In this document: positions 8,950 to 17,423 of the stretch, piece after piece
Layout of the letters: each line of letters starts with the position of its first letter
How positions within the stretch are numbered: position 1 is the first letter of the stretch
Assembly (NCBI GenBank): GCA_963761615.1
Contig: CAVXGU010000003.1
Span: forward strand, 2,976,001 to 3,040,000
Reading direction: 5' to 3'
Length of the DNA stretch: 64,000 bases
Source: CAVXGU01 sp963761615
GTDB taxonomy: Bacteria > Acidobacteriota > Vicinamibacteria > Vicinamibacterales > CAVVIG01
Notes under the pieces: generated by a model
What the model was told of the DNA's origin: nothing
Seen by the model: the letters and a program-made list of their open reading frames with translations, nothing else
The model's database searches: none
Translations under genes and position numbers: made by a program

Positions 8950-10223
8950 CGCGCCGCGCGCGCCTGACGACCTGGCGGGGCGCGTTCGCCGAGTCGATCC
9001 GCCAGGCCTTCGACGCGCTGCGCCTCCAGCCCGGGCGGACGCTCCTCGCCGTGGTGGGCGTCGTGATCGGCATCGTCACCGTCGTCCTCGTGGCCTCCGT
9101 GCTCGCGAACGTGCGCGCGCAGGTGGCCCTCCTCTTCCGCGACCTCGGCACGGACAACGTCTTCGCCTTCCACCTGACGGGCGACCCGTACGTCACGCCC
9201 AGCGAGCGCGAGGCGCGGCGCGCGCCGTTGAAGGTCGCGTTCGCGGAGACGATCGCCCGCGAGAGCCCCGCGGTCCGCGACGCCGGCGTGCAGATCATCG
9301 TGCCCACGGCGACCGACACTCAGGTCCTGACGGCGCGGGCGGGCGGCAACGAGTCGGACGCCGTGCTCGTCGAGGCGGCGTCGCCGAACCTGTTCGGGAT
9401 CATCGGCGCCGAGTTCGCGGGCGGCCGACCCTTCACCGACCTCGAGAACCGCGAGGGCATCCCGGTGGCGGTCGTTGGGGCGAGCCTGGCGCGCGCGCTC
9501 TACGGATCGGCATCCGCCGTCGGCCGGACGCTGACGATGGGCGGCGAGACCTACCGGGTGGTCGGCGAGCTCGCCAGGCGGCGCGGTGGGTTCTTCGGGG
9601 AGAACCGGCAGGACAGCGTGCTGACCATCTCGGAGGGCCACGCCATGCGCCGCTTCGGCGTGCCGGACCGGGTCGTTCTGTACGCGCGGGCGTTCCCCGG
9701 GCGACGGGACGAGGCCTACCGCGACATGGAGACCATCCTGCGACGCCTCCGCAAGCTCCCGCCCGGCGCTCCAGACGACTTCGCGCTCTCCACCGCCGAG
9801 CAGATCATCGGCACGTTCGATCAGGTCAGCGCGCAGATCGGCCTGGCGACGGTCGGGCTGGCTGGCGTGAGCCTGCTCATCGGCGCCATCGGCATCGCCA
9901 ACGTCATGTTCATCAGCGTCACCGAGCGGACGCGCGAGATCGGCCTGCGCCTCGCGGTGGGCGCTCCCCGGTCGCAGGTGCGGGCGCAGTTCCTGGTCGA
10001 GGCGGCCGTCCTGTCGATTGCCGGGGGCGTGGTCGGCGTGCTCGCGGCGCTCGCAATCGGCGTGCTGCTCACCCTCGCCGTGTCCGGGTTCTCGGCCGTC
10101 GCGCCCGCCTGGGCCGTCGTCGCGGGACTGGCGGCCTCGGTCGGCGTGGGCATCGCCGCCGGCTACTGGCCCGCCCGCCGCGCGGCCGCGATGAATCCGG
10201 TCGACGCGCTGCGCTACGAATAG
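8946..10223 (+). CDS. MacB-like ABC transporter permease (second of a pair)
   Basis: 425 residues starting at a GTG that overlaps the preceding stop. Same plan as its partner: an N-terminal helix (TLLAVVGVVIGIVTVVLVAS), a MacB_PCD periplasmic domain, then TVGLAGVSLLIGAIGIANVM, the coupling motif TERTREIGLRLAVGAPRSQV, two further helices, and AGYWPARRAAAMNPVDALRYE at the end. The last segment is closer to canonical MacB than its partner, so the two permeases are diverged paralogues rather than a recent duplication. Together with the adaptor it forms a three-gene operon without an ATPase. Confidence 0.85.
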   Translation: MTRRARLTTWRGAFAESIRQAFDALRLQPGRTLLAVVGVVIGIVTVVLVASVLANVRAQVALLFRDLGTDNVFAFHLTGDPYVTPSEREARRAPLKVAFAETIARESPAVRDAGVQIIVPTATDTQVLTARAGGNESDAVLVEAASPNLFGIIGAEFAGGRPFTDLENREGIPVAVVGASLARALYGSASAVGRTLTMGGETYRVVGELARRRGGFFGENRQDSVLTISEGHAMRRFGVPDRVVLYARAFPGRRDEAYRDMETILRRLRKLPPGAPDDFALSTAEQIIGTFDQVSAQIGLATVGLAGVSLLIGAIGIANVMFISVTERTREIGLRLAVGAPRSQVRAQFLVEAAVLSIAGGVVGVLAALAIGVLLTLAVSGFSAVAPAWAVVAGLAASVGVGIAAGYWPARRAAAMNPVDALRYE

Positions 10224-10245
10224 CGGCGCGGCACGGACGCGTCCC

Positions 10246-11554
10246 TCAGAACGTGAGGCCGAGCGTCAACGTCAGGGGAATCTTGATCGCGGCGTTGCGC
10301 GTGAAGATGTTGCCGTTCGAGTAGTGCTTGATGCCCAGCTCGGCGTCGATGCGCCGGCCCTTCCCGAGGAACATGCCCACCGCCATGAAGTCCTGGAAGG
10401 TGAACCGGCCGCCGGTGTCGTGATCGTCGATGACGTTCCGCGTCTGATAGGTCGGCCCGGCGAGCGAGTAGGTCGCGTAGACGTCGGCCGGCCCGGTCCG
10501 GAGCAGGAAGAACCGCAGCAGTGGATACACGGAGAGCGTCCGGAACACCTCGCGGTTGCCGCGGCTCGTCCAGTACCGACGCGCTCGCGCCGAGGTCGAA
10601 GGCAAAGCGTTTCTTCGTGTGGAAGACGTTGTGCTGGTAGTCGAGCGTCAGGCCGCGCTTGGTCAGGATGTGTCCGCCCCAGAAGATGGGCACGTCCGAC
10701 GTGAACACGTTGTTCACGCCGTAGCCGAGCAGGTTGCTCGTGTAGCCGAGGCGGACGACGTTGGCGGGGAAGGCGAAGCCCGCACGGCGGTTCTCGGCGA
10801 CCGTGCTGGCCGGCAGGGGCCGCATCCGGTATCGGAATCCCGTGGTGAACAGCCGCGTGCTCGGCTGGCTGAGCGACTTCCGGCCCGGCGAATAGGTCGC
10901 GCCGACGACGAGGTCGACGTTGGCGGTGGCGTGGACGATGAAGCCCGCCCCGAGCAGCCCCGCGGAGTAGTGCGCGGCCCGGAGGGCGGTCCGGCCGTCG
11001 ATCTCGACGGCCGACCGGCTCGTGATCCCGAGGCCCCCTTCCCCGTACACCGAGAGGCGTCGGGTGACGGGCGCGTCCGAGACGAGCAGGATCCCGCCGA
11101 TCGCCGCCGACACCTGGCTCCGCGCGTGGTCGCCGTTCACGTTGTCGTAGGCGACGAACCGCGCCGGGCGGATGTAGGTCACCTCGGCCGACAGGTGGTC
11201 GACCAGCCGCCGCCCGAAGAGATCCACGCGCGCGGCGAGGTGCGGAATCTCGATCGTCTGCGCGTGGAAGCCCGGCTCGAGCTGACGCTCCGAGAACGGA
11301 TAGCGGATCGAACCGACGCTGGCGGTGAAATAGGCGTTGGACAGGAAGAGCGGGTACTGCGTGCGCGTGTCCGTCTTGGTCACGTCGCGCGGCGCCTGCG
11401 CGCCTGCCGCGAGCGGACGCGACGGGGCGGCGGGCGGCGGAGCCAGGCCCGCGCGCGCGTCGCCGGGTGCGGACGTCTGAGCGGACGCACCCATCGCGAT
11501 GCTCCAGACCAGCAACGCGGGGAGGACACGCCAGGCGCGCATGGAGGCGCACAT
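10246..11554 (-). CDS. PagL-like lipid A deacylase / acyloxyacyl hydrolase, with +1 frameshift
   Basis: Starts at the ATG with GGGAGG upstream; the signal peptide is RVLPALLVWSIAMGASA. The first ~325 residues form an outer-membrane-like beta-strand pattern up to FDLGASAS; the homologous continuation (YWTSRGNREVF ... KHYSNGNIFTRNAAIKIPL) is in another frame. Removing one base at the GTACC at 10573-10577 (+ strand) joins them into 435 residues. HYSN matches the catalytic His-x-Ser-Asn of PagL, which removes a 3-O-acyl chain from lipid A in the outer membrane. N-terminal length exceeds plain PagL, so an extra barrel or periplasmic part is likely. The frameshift fits the window-wide GATC/GTAC pattern, so I read the gene as intact. 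Confidence 0.68.
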
Positions 11555-11702
11555 TGTGACCTGCCTCCCGCCTGCGTTCAAGAAGTGCCTGGGCGCCTCA
11601 CGGCGTGCCGGGGATCCGTCAGCAGCCTGGTTCCCGGGCCGAAATGCGGCCGGCACCGCGGTTGCATCGGTCGAGGTTGGACGTCCGCTCGGAGGCCGAC
11701 CC

Positions 11703-12302
11703 ATGCCGTATCCGGTGACCGTCTCGATCGAGCCGCAGCTGGCCAACCGCAACCGCCTGACGACGGCGTTCCGTCTGATCCTGGCCGTGCCGCACGCGAT
11801 TCTGGTGGGGCCGATCTACTTCTTCTACAAGACCGGCAGCATGGGCCTGCTCGCCGCCGTCGCCTACTTCCTCGCGATCGTCAGCTGGTTCACCGTGCTG
11901 TTCGCCAACCGCCAGCTCGCGGGCATCCGCGACTTCTCGCTCTACTACCTGCGCTGGCGGACGCGGGCGATCGCGTACATGGCGCTGCTCGTCGATCCCT
12001 ACCCGCCGTTCGGCGACGCGCCCTATCCGGCGTCGGTGGACGTGACGACTCCCGCCGGGCCGCGCGACAAGACGAGCATCGCGTTGCGGATCGTCCTCGT
12101 CGTGCCGCATCTCGTCGTCCTGTTCTTCCTGCTCGTCGCCTGGTTCGTCACGAGCATTCTCGCCTGGTTCTCGATTCTGCTGACCGGCGGGTACCCGGCG
12201 TCGCTCCACGCGTTCGGCGCCGGCGTGATGCGCTGGCTGATCCGGGTGGAAGCCTATATGCTCCTGCTGGTCGACGAGTATCCGCCCTTCGCGCTGGAGT
12301 AG
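11703..12302 (+). CDS. DUF4389 integral membrane protein
   Basis: 199 residues beginning MPYPVTVSIEPQLANRNRLTT, the normal opening of DUF4389 proteins. Two hydrophobic hairpins are seen (AFRLILAVPHAILVGPIYFF with GLLAAVAYFLAIVSWFTVLF, and IALRIVLVVPHLVVLFFLLV with FVTSILAWFSILLTGG). Each half ends with the repeated YMALLVDPYPPF / YMLLLVDEYPPF element, so the protein is an internal duplication. Function is unknown; the family is restricted to membranes. It is followed 8 bases later by a 54-residue membrane protein, suggesting a small operon ahead of the ClC channel. Confidence 0.75.
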   Translation: MPYPVTVSIEPQLANRNRLTTAFRLILAVPHAILVGPIYFFYKTGSMGLLAAVAYFLAIVSWFTVLFANRQLAGIRDFSLYYLRWRTRAIAYMALLVDPYPPFGDAPYPASVDVTTPAGPRDKTSIALRIVLVVPHLVVLFFLLVAWFVTSILAWFSILLTGGYPASLHAFGAGVMRWLIRVEAYMLLLVDEYPPFALE

Positions 12303-12310
12303 GAGACGCC

Positions 12311-12475
12311 ATGGAGAGGATTCGCATCGAGCAGCACAGCTTCGGCGGCCTGCTGTGGGTGACCGGCTGGCTCTACAGCATCGGCTTCCTGCACATGACG
12401 TTCTGGGTGGGGGTCAAGGCGCTGTTCGTCTGGCCGTACTATCTCGGCCTCTTCTACGCCGCCGCCGGCAAGTAG
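12311..12475 (+). CDS. Small one- or two-helix membrane protein (54 aa)
   Basis: Begins MERIRIEQHSFGG after a good GGAGA ribosome site 5 bases upstream. Two short hydrophobic stretches (LLWVTGWLYSIGFLHM and TFWVGVKALFVWPYYLGLF) make a small membrane hairpin. It lies 8 bases after the DUF4389 gene and 81 bases ahead of the ClC gene, all on one strand, so it may be an accessory subunit of either. I do not recognise the family; the clean ribosome site and strongly non-random hydrophobicity support a real gene. Confidence 0.6.
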   Translation: MERIRIEQHSFGGLLWVTGWLYSIGFLHMTFWVGVKALFVWPYYLGLFYAAAGK

Positions 12476-12556
12476 ACGCCGTCGTTGCGGCGCGGTCGGG
12501 CCGCGTGACACGATGGTCCGATCGCCCGCACGTGCGGGCTCCCCTCCGGAGGACGC

Positions 12557-14284
12557 GTGTTCAAAGACAAGTGGCGCCTGTTCGTCGACACGATTCTGCT
12601 CGGGATCGTCGGCGGACTCGGCGCCCAGGTCTTCATGTTCTTCCTCCGGCTCTTCGACGATCTGTTCCTGCGTCGGATCGCCGGCTATCAGGCGCCCGGA
12701 CTGCCGAGCGAGGGCGGCGCGCTCGCCGAAGTCATCGGCCCGCACCACCTCTGGCTGATCCCGCTGGTCACCACGCTCGGCGGGCTCATCTCGGGGATCC
12801 TCGTGTACAGCCTGGCGCCGGAAGCCGAAGGGCATGGCACCGACACCGCCGTGCACGCCTACCACCGGGCCGGCGGCTTCGTGCGGGCGCGCGTGCCACC
12901 GCTGAAGATGATCAGCTCCGCGGTCACGATCGGCTCGGGCGGCGCGGCGGGACGCGAAGGCCCGACGGCGCTCATCAGCGCCGGCTTCGGATCGATCTAC
13001 GCGACGATGACGCACCGGTCGCCGGCGGACCGGCGGCTGCTGGTCCTCATCGGCATGGCAGCCGGGCTGTCGGCGATCTTCCGCTCGCCGATCGGCACCG
13101 CGCTCTTCGCGGTGGAAGTGCTCTACAGCGACATGGACTTCGACGGCAGCGCGCTCATCTACACCATGATCGCGTCGGTCGTCGCGTACGCCGTGAACGG
13201 CCTGTTCGTGGGCTGGGAACCGCTCTTCGCCGTCCCCCATCTCGAGACCCTCCAGTTCTTCGACTACTTCCGCTTCGTCGCGCTCGGGCTGGGGTGCGGC
13301 GTCGTCGCGGCGCTCGTGCCCGTGGTGTTCTACCGCCTGCGCGATGCCTTCCACGCGCTGCCCGGCCCCCCGCACGTGAAGCCGGCCCTCGGCGGCCTCC
13401 TGCTCGGGCTGCTCGCCCTCGCCCTGCCCCAGGTGCTCGGCGGCGGCTACGGCTGGATTCAGGAGGCGATCGACGGCCGGCTCGCGATCAGCCTGATGAT
13501 CCTGCTCGCCTTCGCGAAGCTGCTCGCCTTCGCCCTCACGGTGTCGTCGGGCGGGTCGGGCGGCGTCTTCGCTCCCACGCTCTACGTAGGCGCCATGGTC
13601 GGCGGCGCGCTGGCGAAGATCTTCCACGAGCCCGTCGCGGCGTTCGTCGTCGTCGGGATGGCCGCCACCTTCGGCGGCGCGGCCCGCGTCCCGGTGGCCA
13701 CGCTGTGGATGGTGACGGAGATGACCGGCGGCTACCAGCTGCTCGTGCCGGCCGCGCTCGCCGTCATGCTCGCCACGATCCTGCAAGCCCTGATCTCCTC
13801 ACACCTGCACCTGAAGTACTTCAGCCTGTACGAGGCGCAGGTGCCCTCGCGCGCGGACTCGCCCGTGCACACGAGCGAGTACCTCGACGTCGCCCTGAGG
13901 CTGCTCGAGAGCCACGCGATCAAGCTGCCGGACCTGGTCGACTCCGTGGACCTGCGGGATCTCCTGGCGGCCGGCCTTCCCGTGGATCTGCCCGGCGACA
14001 AGCTGTTCATCCTCGGAGCCGTGCCGCCGAGCAGCACGTGCGCGGGCCGGACGCTCGAGCGCGCCTTCGAGGACGTCCCGGAATTCTCGATCGTGGCCGT
14101 GTTCCGCGAGGGACACACGCTGTTGCCGCATGCGGGTCTGACCCTCCGAAGCGGCGACCGCGTGCTGGTGCTGGCGCCCTCGGAGGCGCGCGACCGGATC
14201 CGCCGCCATCTCACGCGGCCGGTGTCGCCCGAGCCGGCACACCGCGCCCGCCGCTCCCCCACCACGCCAGGAGGCCAGGCATGA
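12557..14284 (+). CDS. ClC-family chloride channel/antiporter with C-terminal TrkA-C domain
   Basis: 575 residues from GTG (GGAGG 6 bases upstream). The ClC pore motifs are all present: GSGGAAGREGP (126-136, with the gating Glu134), GMAAGLSAIFRSPIGTALFAVE (second half of the filter), and SSGGSGGVFAPTL. A linker is followed by a C-terminal TrkA-C-like ligand domain (LFILGAVPPSSTCAGRTLERA ... LTLRSGDRVLVLAP) in place of the more usual CBS pair. It should move Cl- across the inner membrane, as channel or H+ antiporter, with nucleotide or ligand gating. The conserved Glu favours antiport. An overlapping ATG at the stop opens a 24-codon frame that I do not consider a gene. Confidence 0.87.
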   Translation: MFKDKWRLFVDTILLGIVGGLGAQVFMFFLRLFDDLFLRRIAGYQAPGLPSEGGALAEVIGPHHLWLIPLVTTLGGLISGILVYSLAPEAEGHGTDTAVHAYHRAGGFVRARVPPLKMISSAVTIGSGGAAGREGPTALISAGFGSIYATMTHRSPADRRLLVLIGMAAGLSAIFRSPIGTALFAVEVLYSDMDFDGSALIYTMIASVVAYAVNGLFVGWEPLFAVPHLETLQFFDYFRFVALGLGCGVVAALVPVVFYRLRDAFHALPGPPHVKPALGGLLLGLLALALPQVLGGGYGWIQEAIDGRLAISLMILLAFAKLLAFALTVSSGGSGGVFAPTLYVGAMVGGALAKIFHEPVAAFVVVGMAATFGGAARVPVATLWMVTEMTGGYQLLVPAALAVMLATILQALISSHLHLKYFSLYEAQVPSRADSPVHTSEYLDVALRLLESHAIKLPDLVDSVDLRDLLAAGLPVDLPGDKLFILGAVPPSSTCAGRTLERAFEDVPEFSIVAVFREGHTLLPHAGLTLRSGDRVLVLAPSEARDRIRRHLTRPVSPEPAHRARRSPTTPGGQA

Positions 14285-14343
14285 GCCACGTCACGATGCC
14301 GCCGGCCGCGCGCCACGACCGGCGCCGGCGGCGCCTGCGCGGA

Positions 14344-15447
14344 TCACGCTTCTGAGTGCAGGAACCAGCGATCCAGCACGACGTGGCGGACGAACCACGG
14401 CACCCTGACGAGGCCGCGTCCGAGCGCCGCGACGAACGCCGGCGGGATCGTCACGGGCGATCCGCCGCGCCCGGCGCCGAAGCGCGCGCGCAGCCGCGCC
14501 TCGTACGACTCGAGATTCTCGCGCGCGTAGGATCCGGCGGCGGACACGATCGTCGCCGCCGCCATCAGCCCTGACTCGATCGCGGGGCGGATGCCTTCCC
14601 CGCTCTCCGGGTACGCGACGCCCGCCGCGTCGCCCACGAGCAGCACACCGTCGTCCACCACACGCCGCCTCGGCGCCGGCTCGTACAGGCGATAGGCGTG
14701 GCCGTGCCAGTGCCAGCCCGCCTCCGCGGGCACGCGCCCCAGTGCCCGCAGAAACCCGGTGAACGCGGCCACGGCCCGCGGCAGGGCGCGTCGATCGAGG
14801 CTCCCGAACCCGACATTGACCACCTGCTGCTTCCTGAAGCACCACCCGTAGCCGCGAAAGTCCCGGCTGAAGTACAGCTCCGGGCGCTCCGGCGGCGTGG
14901 CATAGCCACCACCTTTCCCGTCGTCCACCACGAACTCGGCCTCCTGCGCCGCCACGATCGCGCCCGGTGCGGTCGATTCGTTGAGGCGGCGTGCGACGGG
15001 ACAGAAGTGTCCGCCGGCGCCGACGAGCACCGGCGCCTCGATGTGCTCGTTGACGACCCACGTGCCGCCGGCGCGTCGAATGTCGCGCACCGGCTCGCCG
15101 GTGAGGACACGCGCGCCGGATCGCGCGAGCAGGTAGTCGTCGAACTCGCAGCGGCGGATACCGTAGCTGATCGGATGGTCGTAGGAGACGTCCACGGCCG
15201 ACGCGCGCCCGATGACGCCGGTGCGAAATCCGCTGATGGGCTGGAGCGTGCGGCCGCGCCGGTAGTCGTCGAGGTCCAGATCGAGGGCCGCCACGACAGG
15301 CGGCGTGATCCAGCCGGCGCACACCTTGTCGCGCGGGAAGACGGCCGCGTCAACGACGGCCGTGTCGAGCCCGGCCCGGGCGAGCGTCCGGGCGCACGAC
15401 GACCCGGCCGGCCCGCCGCCCACGACGATGGCGTCGAGGCGCATCAT
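14344..15447 (-). CDS. FAD-dependent reductase, geranylgeranyl-reductase-like
   Basis: 367 residues with the N-terminal dinucleotide-binding motif DAIVVGGGPAGSSCARTL (glycines at 10-15), an FPRDKVCAGW segment typical of geranylgeranyl reductases and related flavoproteins, and the second FAD motif GVLLVGDAAGVAYPESGEGI. The family reduces isolated double bonds in lipids or oxidises/hydroxylates cofactors. The start codon overlaps the stop of the cyclopropane-fatty-acid synthase, so the two are one transcript. A plausible joint role is formation and saturation of a methyl-branched acyl chain or modification of a membrane lipid; this is inference from context only. Confidence 0.78.
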   Translation of the reverse strand: MMRLDAIVVGGGPAGSSCARTLARAGLDTAVVDAAVFPRDKVCAGWITPPVVAALDLDLDDYRRGRTLQPISGFRTGVIGRASAVDVSYDHPISYGIRRCEFDDYLLARSGARVLTGEPVRDIRRAGGTWVVNEHIEAPVLVGAGGHFCPVARRLNESTAPGAIVAAQEAEFVVDDGKGGGYATPPERPELYFSRDFRGYGWCFRKQQVVNVGFGSLDRRALPRAVAAFTGFLRALGRVPAEAGWHWHGHAYRLYEPAPRRRVVDDGVLLVGDAAGVAYPESGEGIRPAIESGLMAAATIVSAAGSYARENLESYEARLRARFGAGRGGSPVTIPPAFVAALGRGLVRVPWFVRHVVLDRWFLHSEA

Positions 15448-16727
15448 GACCCGGGCCGGTCGGTGGCGTCGCTCCCGGTCCGGACGTTCGCGACGGCGGG
15501 ATCGATGTCCCGGCGCGTCCACGGGATCTCGTTGCTCGCGCCGCGCGCAAAGACGACCTGGAAGAGCTGCATGTAGCCGGTCGTGAATGCCGCCTGCGAG
15601 CCGGCCAGGTAGAGGCGCCAGGCGCGGACGAACTGCTCGTCGAACATCGTCGTCACGCGCTCCTCGGAGTCCTCGAACCTCCGCAGCCAGTGCGCGAGGG
15701 TTCGCGCGTAGTGCAGGCGGAGGTTCTCGACATCGAGCACCGACAGCGACGCGGGCTGGAGAACGCGCTCGCAGACCTGGCCCAGAGTAGGCGGATAGCC
15801 GCCCGGGAAGATCCGCTTCCGGATCCAGCGGTTGAGCGGCGCCGGACGGTTCCGGCCGATGAAGTGGAGGAGCCCGCGGCCGTCCGGCTTGAGAACCCGG
15901 TCGATGACGGCGGCGAGCGACGGGTAGTCGGCGAGCCCGACGTGCTCGAGCATCCCCACCGACACGAACACGTCGCAGGGCCCGGCGATCGTGCGGTAGT
16001 CGTCCTCGACGAAGGCGACCCGGTCGCTCAGGCCCTCGGCGCCGGCGCGGGCCCTGGCGTGCAGGATCTGGGCGTGCGACACGTTGAACGCGCGCACGTG
16101 CACGCCGTAGTGCCGGGCCATGTGGAGGGCGAGAGCGCCCCAGCCGCAGCCGGCCTCGACCACCAGTTCGCCGGGGCGCAGGCGCAGCTTGCGGCACACC
16201 AGGTCCATCTTCGCCACCTGCGCCTCCTCGAGCGTGCAGGCGGGATCCGGGAAGTACGCGCACGTGTAGAGCAGCTGGCGGTCGAGCCAGAGCTCGTAGA
16301 ACGGGTCGCCCAGGTCGTAGTGGTGGTGCACGTTGTCGCGCGCCGCCCGGAGGCCGTTCGTGCGGGCGCGGCGCCACGGCCGGTCGCGGGGCGCCGGCTC
16401 GGGAAGCGCCTGGTACACGTGTTCGAGCACGGCGACCAGGTCGCCCCATACGTCGACGTTGCCGGCCATGTACTCCTCGCCGAAGTACAGCTCGGGATCG
16501 GCCAGCCACCGGTAGAGCGCCGGGCGGGTCTTGATGACGATCGTGCCCAGCACGGAGCCGGTGGACGGGCCCACCGAGAAGCCGTCCCAGAGGACGAACC
16601 GCAGAGGCGCGGACGCCACGGCCTGCTGAATTCGGCGAACCGCCCATCGGTCGACGGCCCGCGAGGCGCGTCTGTCGCTCGGCGGCGACGACACGGCCGG
16701 AACCGCCTGGGGATTCGAGAATTTCAT
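15444..16727 (-). CDS. Cyclopropane-fatty-acyl-phospholipid synthase family methyltransferase
   Basis: 427 residues. Typical blocks are HHHYDLGDPFYELWLD, the SAM loop VVEAGCGWGALALHMARHYG (about 189-205), NVSHAQ, the bicarbonate/active-site neighbourhood VFVSVGMLEHVG, and a C-terminal RRFEDSEERV region. The family transfers a methylene from SAM onto a cis double bond of a phospholipid acyl chain at the inner membrane, giving cyclopropane or, in some members, methyl-branched chains. It is the first gene of a two-gene operon with the flavin reductase, overlapping by four bases. It diverges from the CBS gene at 16934. Confidence 0.86.
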   Translation of the reverse strand: MKFSNPQAVPAVSSPPSDRRASRAVDRWAVRRIQQAVASAPLRFVLWDGFSVGPSTGSVLGTIVIKTRPALYRWLADPELYFGEEYMAGNVDVWGDLVAVLEHVYQALPEPAPRDRPWRRARTNGLRAARDNVHHHYDLGDPFYELWLDRQLLYTCAYFPDPACTLEEAQVAKMDLVCRKLRLRPGELVVEAGCGWGALALHMARHYGVHVRAFNVSHAQILHARARAGAEGLSDRVAFVEDDYRTIAGPCDVFVSVGMLEHVGLADYPSLAAVIDRVLKPDGRGLLHFIGRNRPAPLNRWIRKRIFPGGYPPTLGQVCERVLQPASLSVLDVENLRLHYARTLAHWLRRFEDSEERVTTMFDEQFVRAWRLYLAGSQAAFTTGYMQLFQVVFARGASNEIPWTRRDIDPAVANVRTGSDATDRPGS

Positions 16728-16896
16728 GGGTATTCTTTACAGGCCTCCGGCCCCCGCCTGCAAGCCCGTCGCGCATCTTTCCTGCAGGCGCGGCCGGACC
16801 GGCAGCCCATGCGGAAAATCCGGCACGGGAGCCCCTTTCCCGGACACCGGAGCGCCCGATCGACGCCCGTGACCCCGCCAGCGGTGACCGACCGCG

Positions 16897-16912
16897 CGGT
16901 ATTCGATTTGCG
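16897..16912 (+). promoter_or_regulatory. Candidate sigma-54 (-24/-12) promoter for the CBS gene
   Basis: CGGTATTCGATTTGCG has GG and GC separated by exactly 10 bases and a TTTGC -12 box. It is nearly identical to the element at 23757. The predicted start falls about 10 bases before the ATG, so the leader would be very short; this lowers confidence. Confidence 0.42.
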
Positions 16913-16933
16913 TCAGATCCAGCGGGGGTTGCC

Positions 16934-17386
16934 ATGACGATTGGGGATATCTGCCGGCGCCACGTGGTGGTCGCGCCAAAGAGCGAGAGCATCGTCGACG
17001 CGGCCAAGCGCATGCGCATGGACCACGTGGGAGACGTGGTCGTGGTCGAGTACCGCAACGGGGCGAGGATCCCGATCGGCATCCTGACCGATCGCGACAT
17101 CGTCCTCAGCATCGTCGCGTCGGACGCGGAGCACCTGGCGTTCCTGACCGTCGGAGATGCGATGAGCTCGGACATGGTCACGGGCCGGGATGACCTGGGC
17201 GTCGCCGACGCGCTCAAGGCGATGGTGGAGCGGGGCGTCAGGCGCCTGCCGGTCGTCGACGCCGCCGGTGCGCTCGTGGGCATCGTCACGAGCGACGACC
17301 TGCTGCGATTCGTCGCCAGCGAGGTCGACGGTCTCGTGAAGCTGATGACCCGGGAGCAGGAGTTCGAGCGGCGCGTGCGCGTCTGA
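16934..17386 (+). CDS. CBS-domain pair protein
   Basis: 150 residues made of two CBS motifs: MTIGDICRRHVVVAPKSES with PIGILTDRDIVLSIVA, then VGDAMSSDMVTGRDD with LPVVDAAGALVGIVTSDDLL. A short helical tail (KLMTREQEFERRVRV) follows. Stand-alone CBS proteins bind adenine nucleotides and act as energy sensors or regulators of partner enzymes in the cytoplasm. A -24/-12-like element lies just upstream. It is convergent with the permease gene, from which it is separated by a hairpin. It resembles the second CBS protein at 30147 in architecture, not closely in sequence. Confidence 0.82.
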   Translation: MTIGDICRRHVVVAPKSESIVDAAKRMRMDHVGDVVVVEYRNGARIPIGILTDRDIVLSIVASDAEHLAFLTVGDAMSSDMVTGRDDLGVADALKAMVERGVRRLPVVDAAGALVGIVTSDDLLRFVASEVDGLVKLMTREQEFERRVRV

Positions 17387-17393
17387 CGTCATC

Positions 17394-17417
17394 AGGGCAG
17401 ACGCGCCGGCCTGCCCT
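17394..17417. terminator. Hairpin between convergent CBS and permease genes
   Basis: AGGGCAG and CTGCCCT make a perfect 7-bp stem with a 10-base loop in the 37-base gap between the two convergent genes, placed where a shared terminator would lie. No clear U tract follows on either strand. Confidence 0.45.
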
Positions 17418-17423
17418 CCTCGC

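Noticed and set aside
12254..13786. 510-codon minus-strand frame opposite the ClC channel
   Set aside because: Charged low-complexity product, antisense of an obvious channel gene.
14281..14355. 24-codon frame starting at the ATGA overlap after the ClC gene
   Set aside because: Arg-rich, no family, ends inside the convergent flavoprotein gene; start/stop overlap is likely chance.
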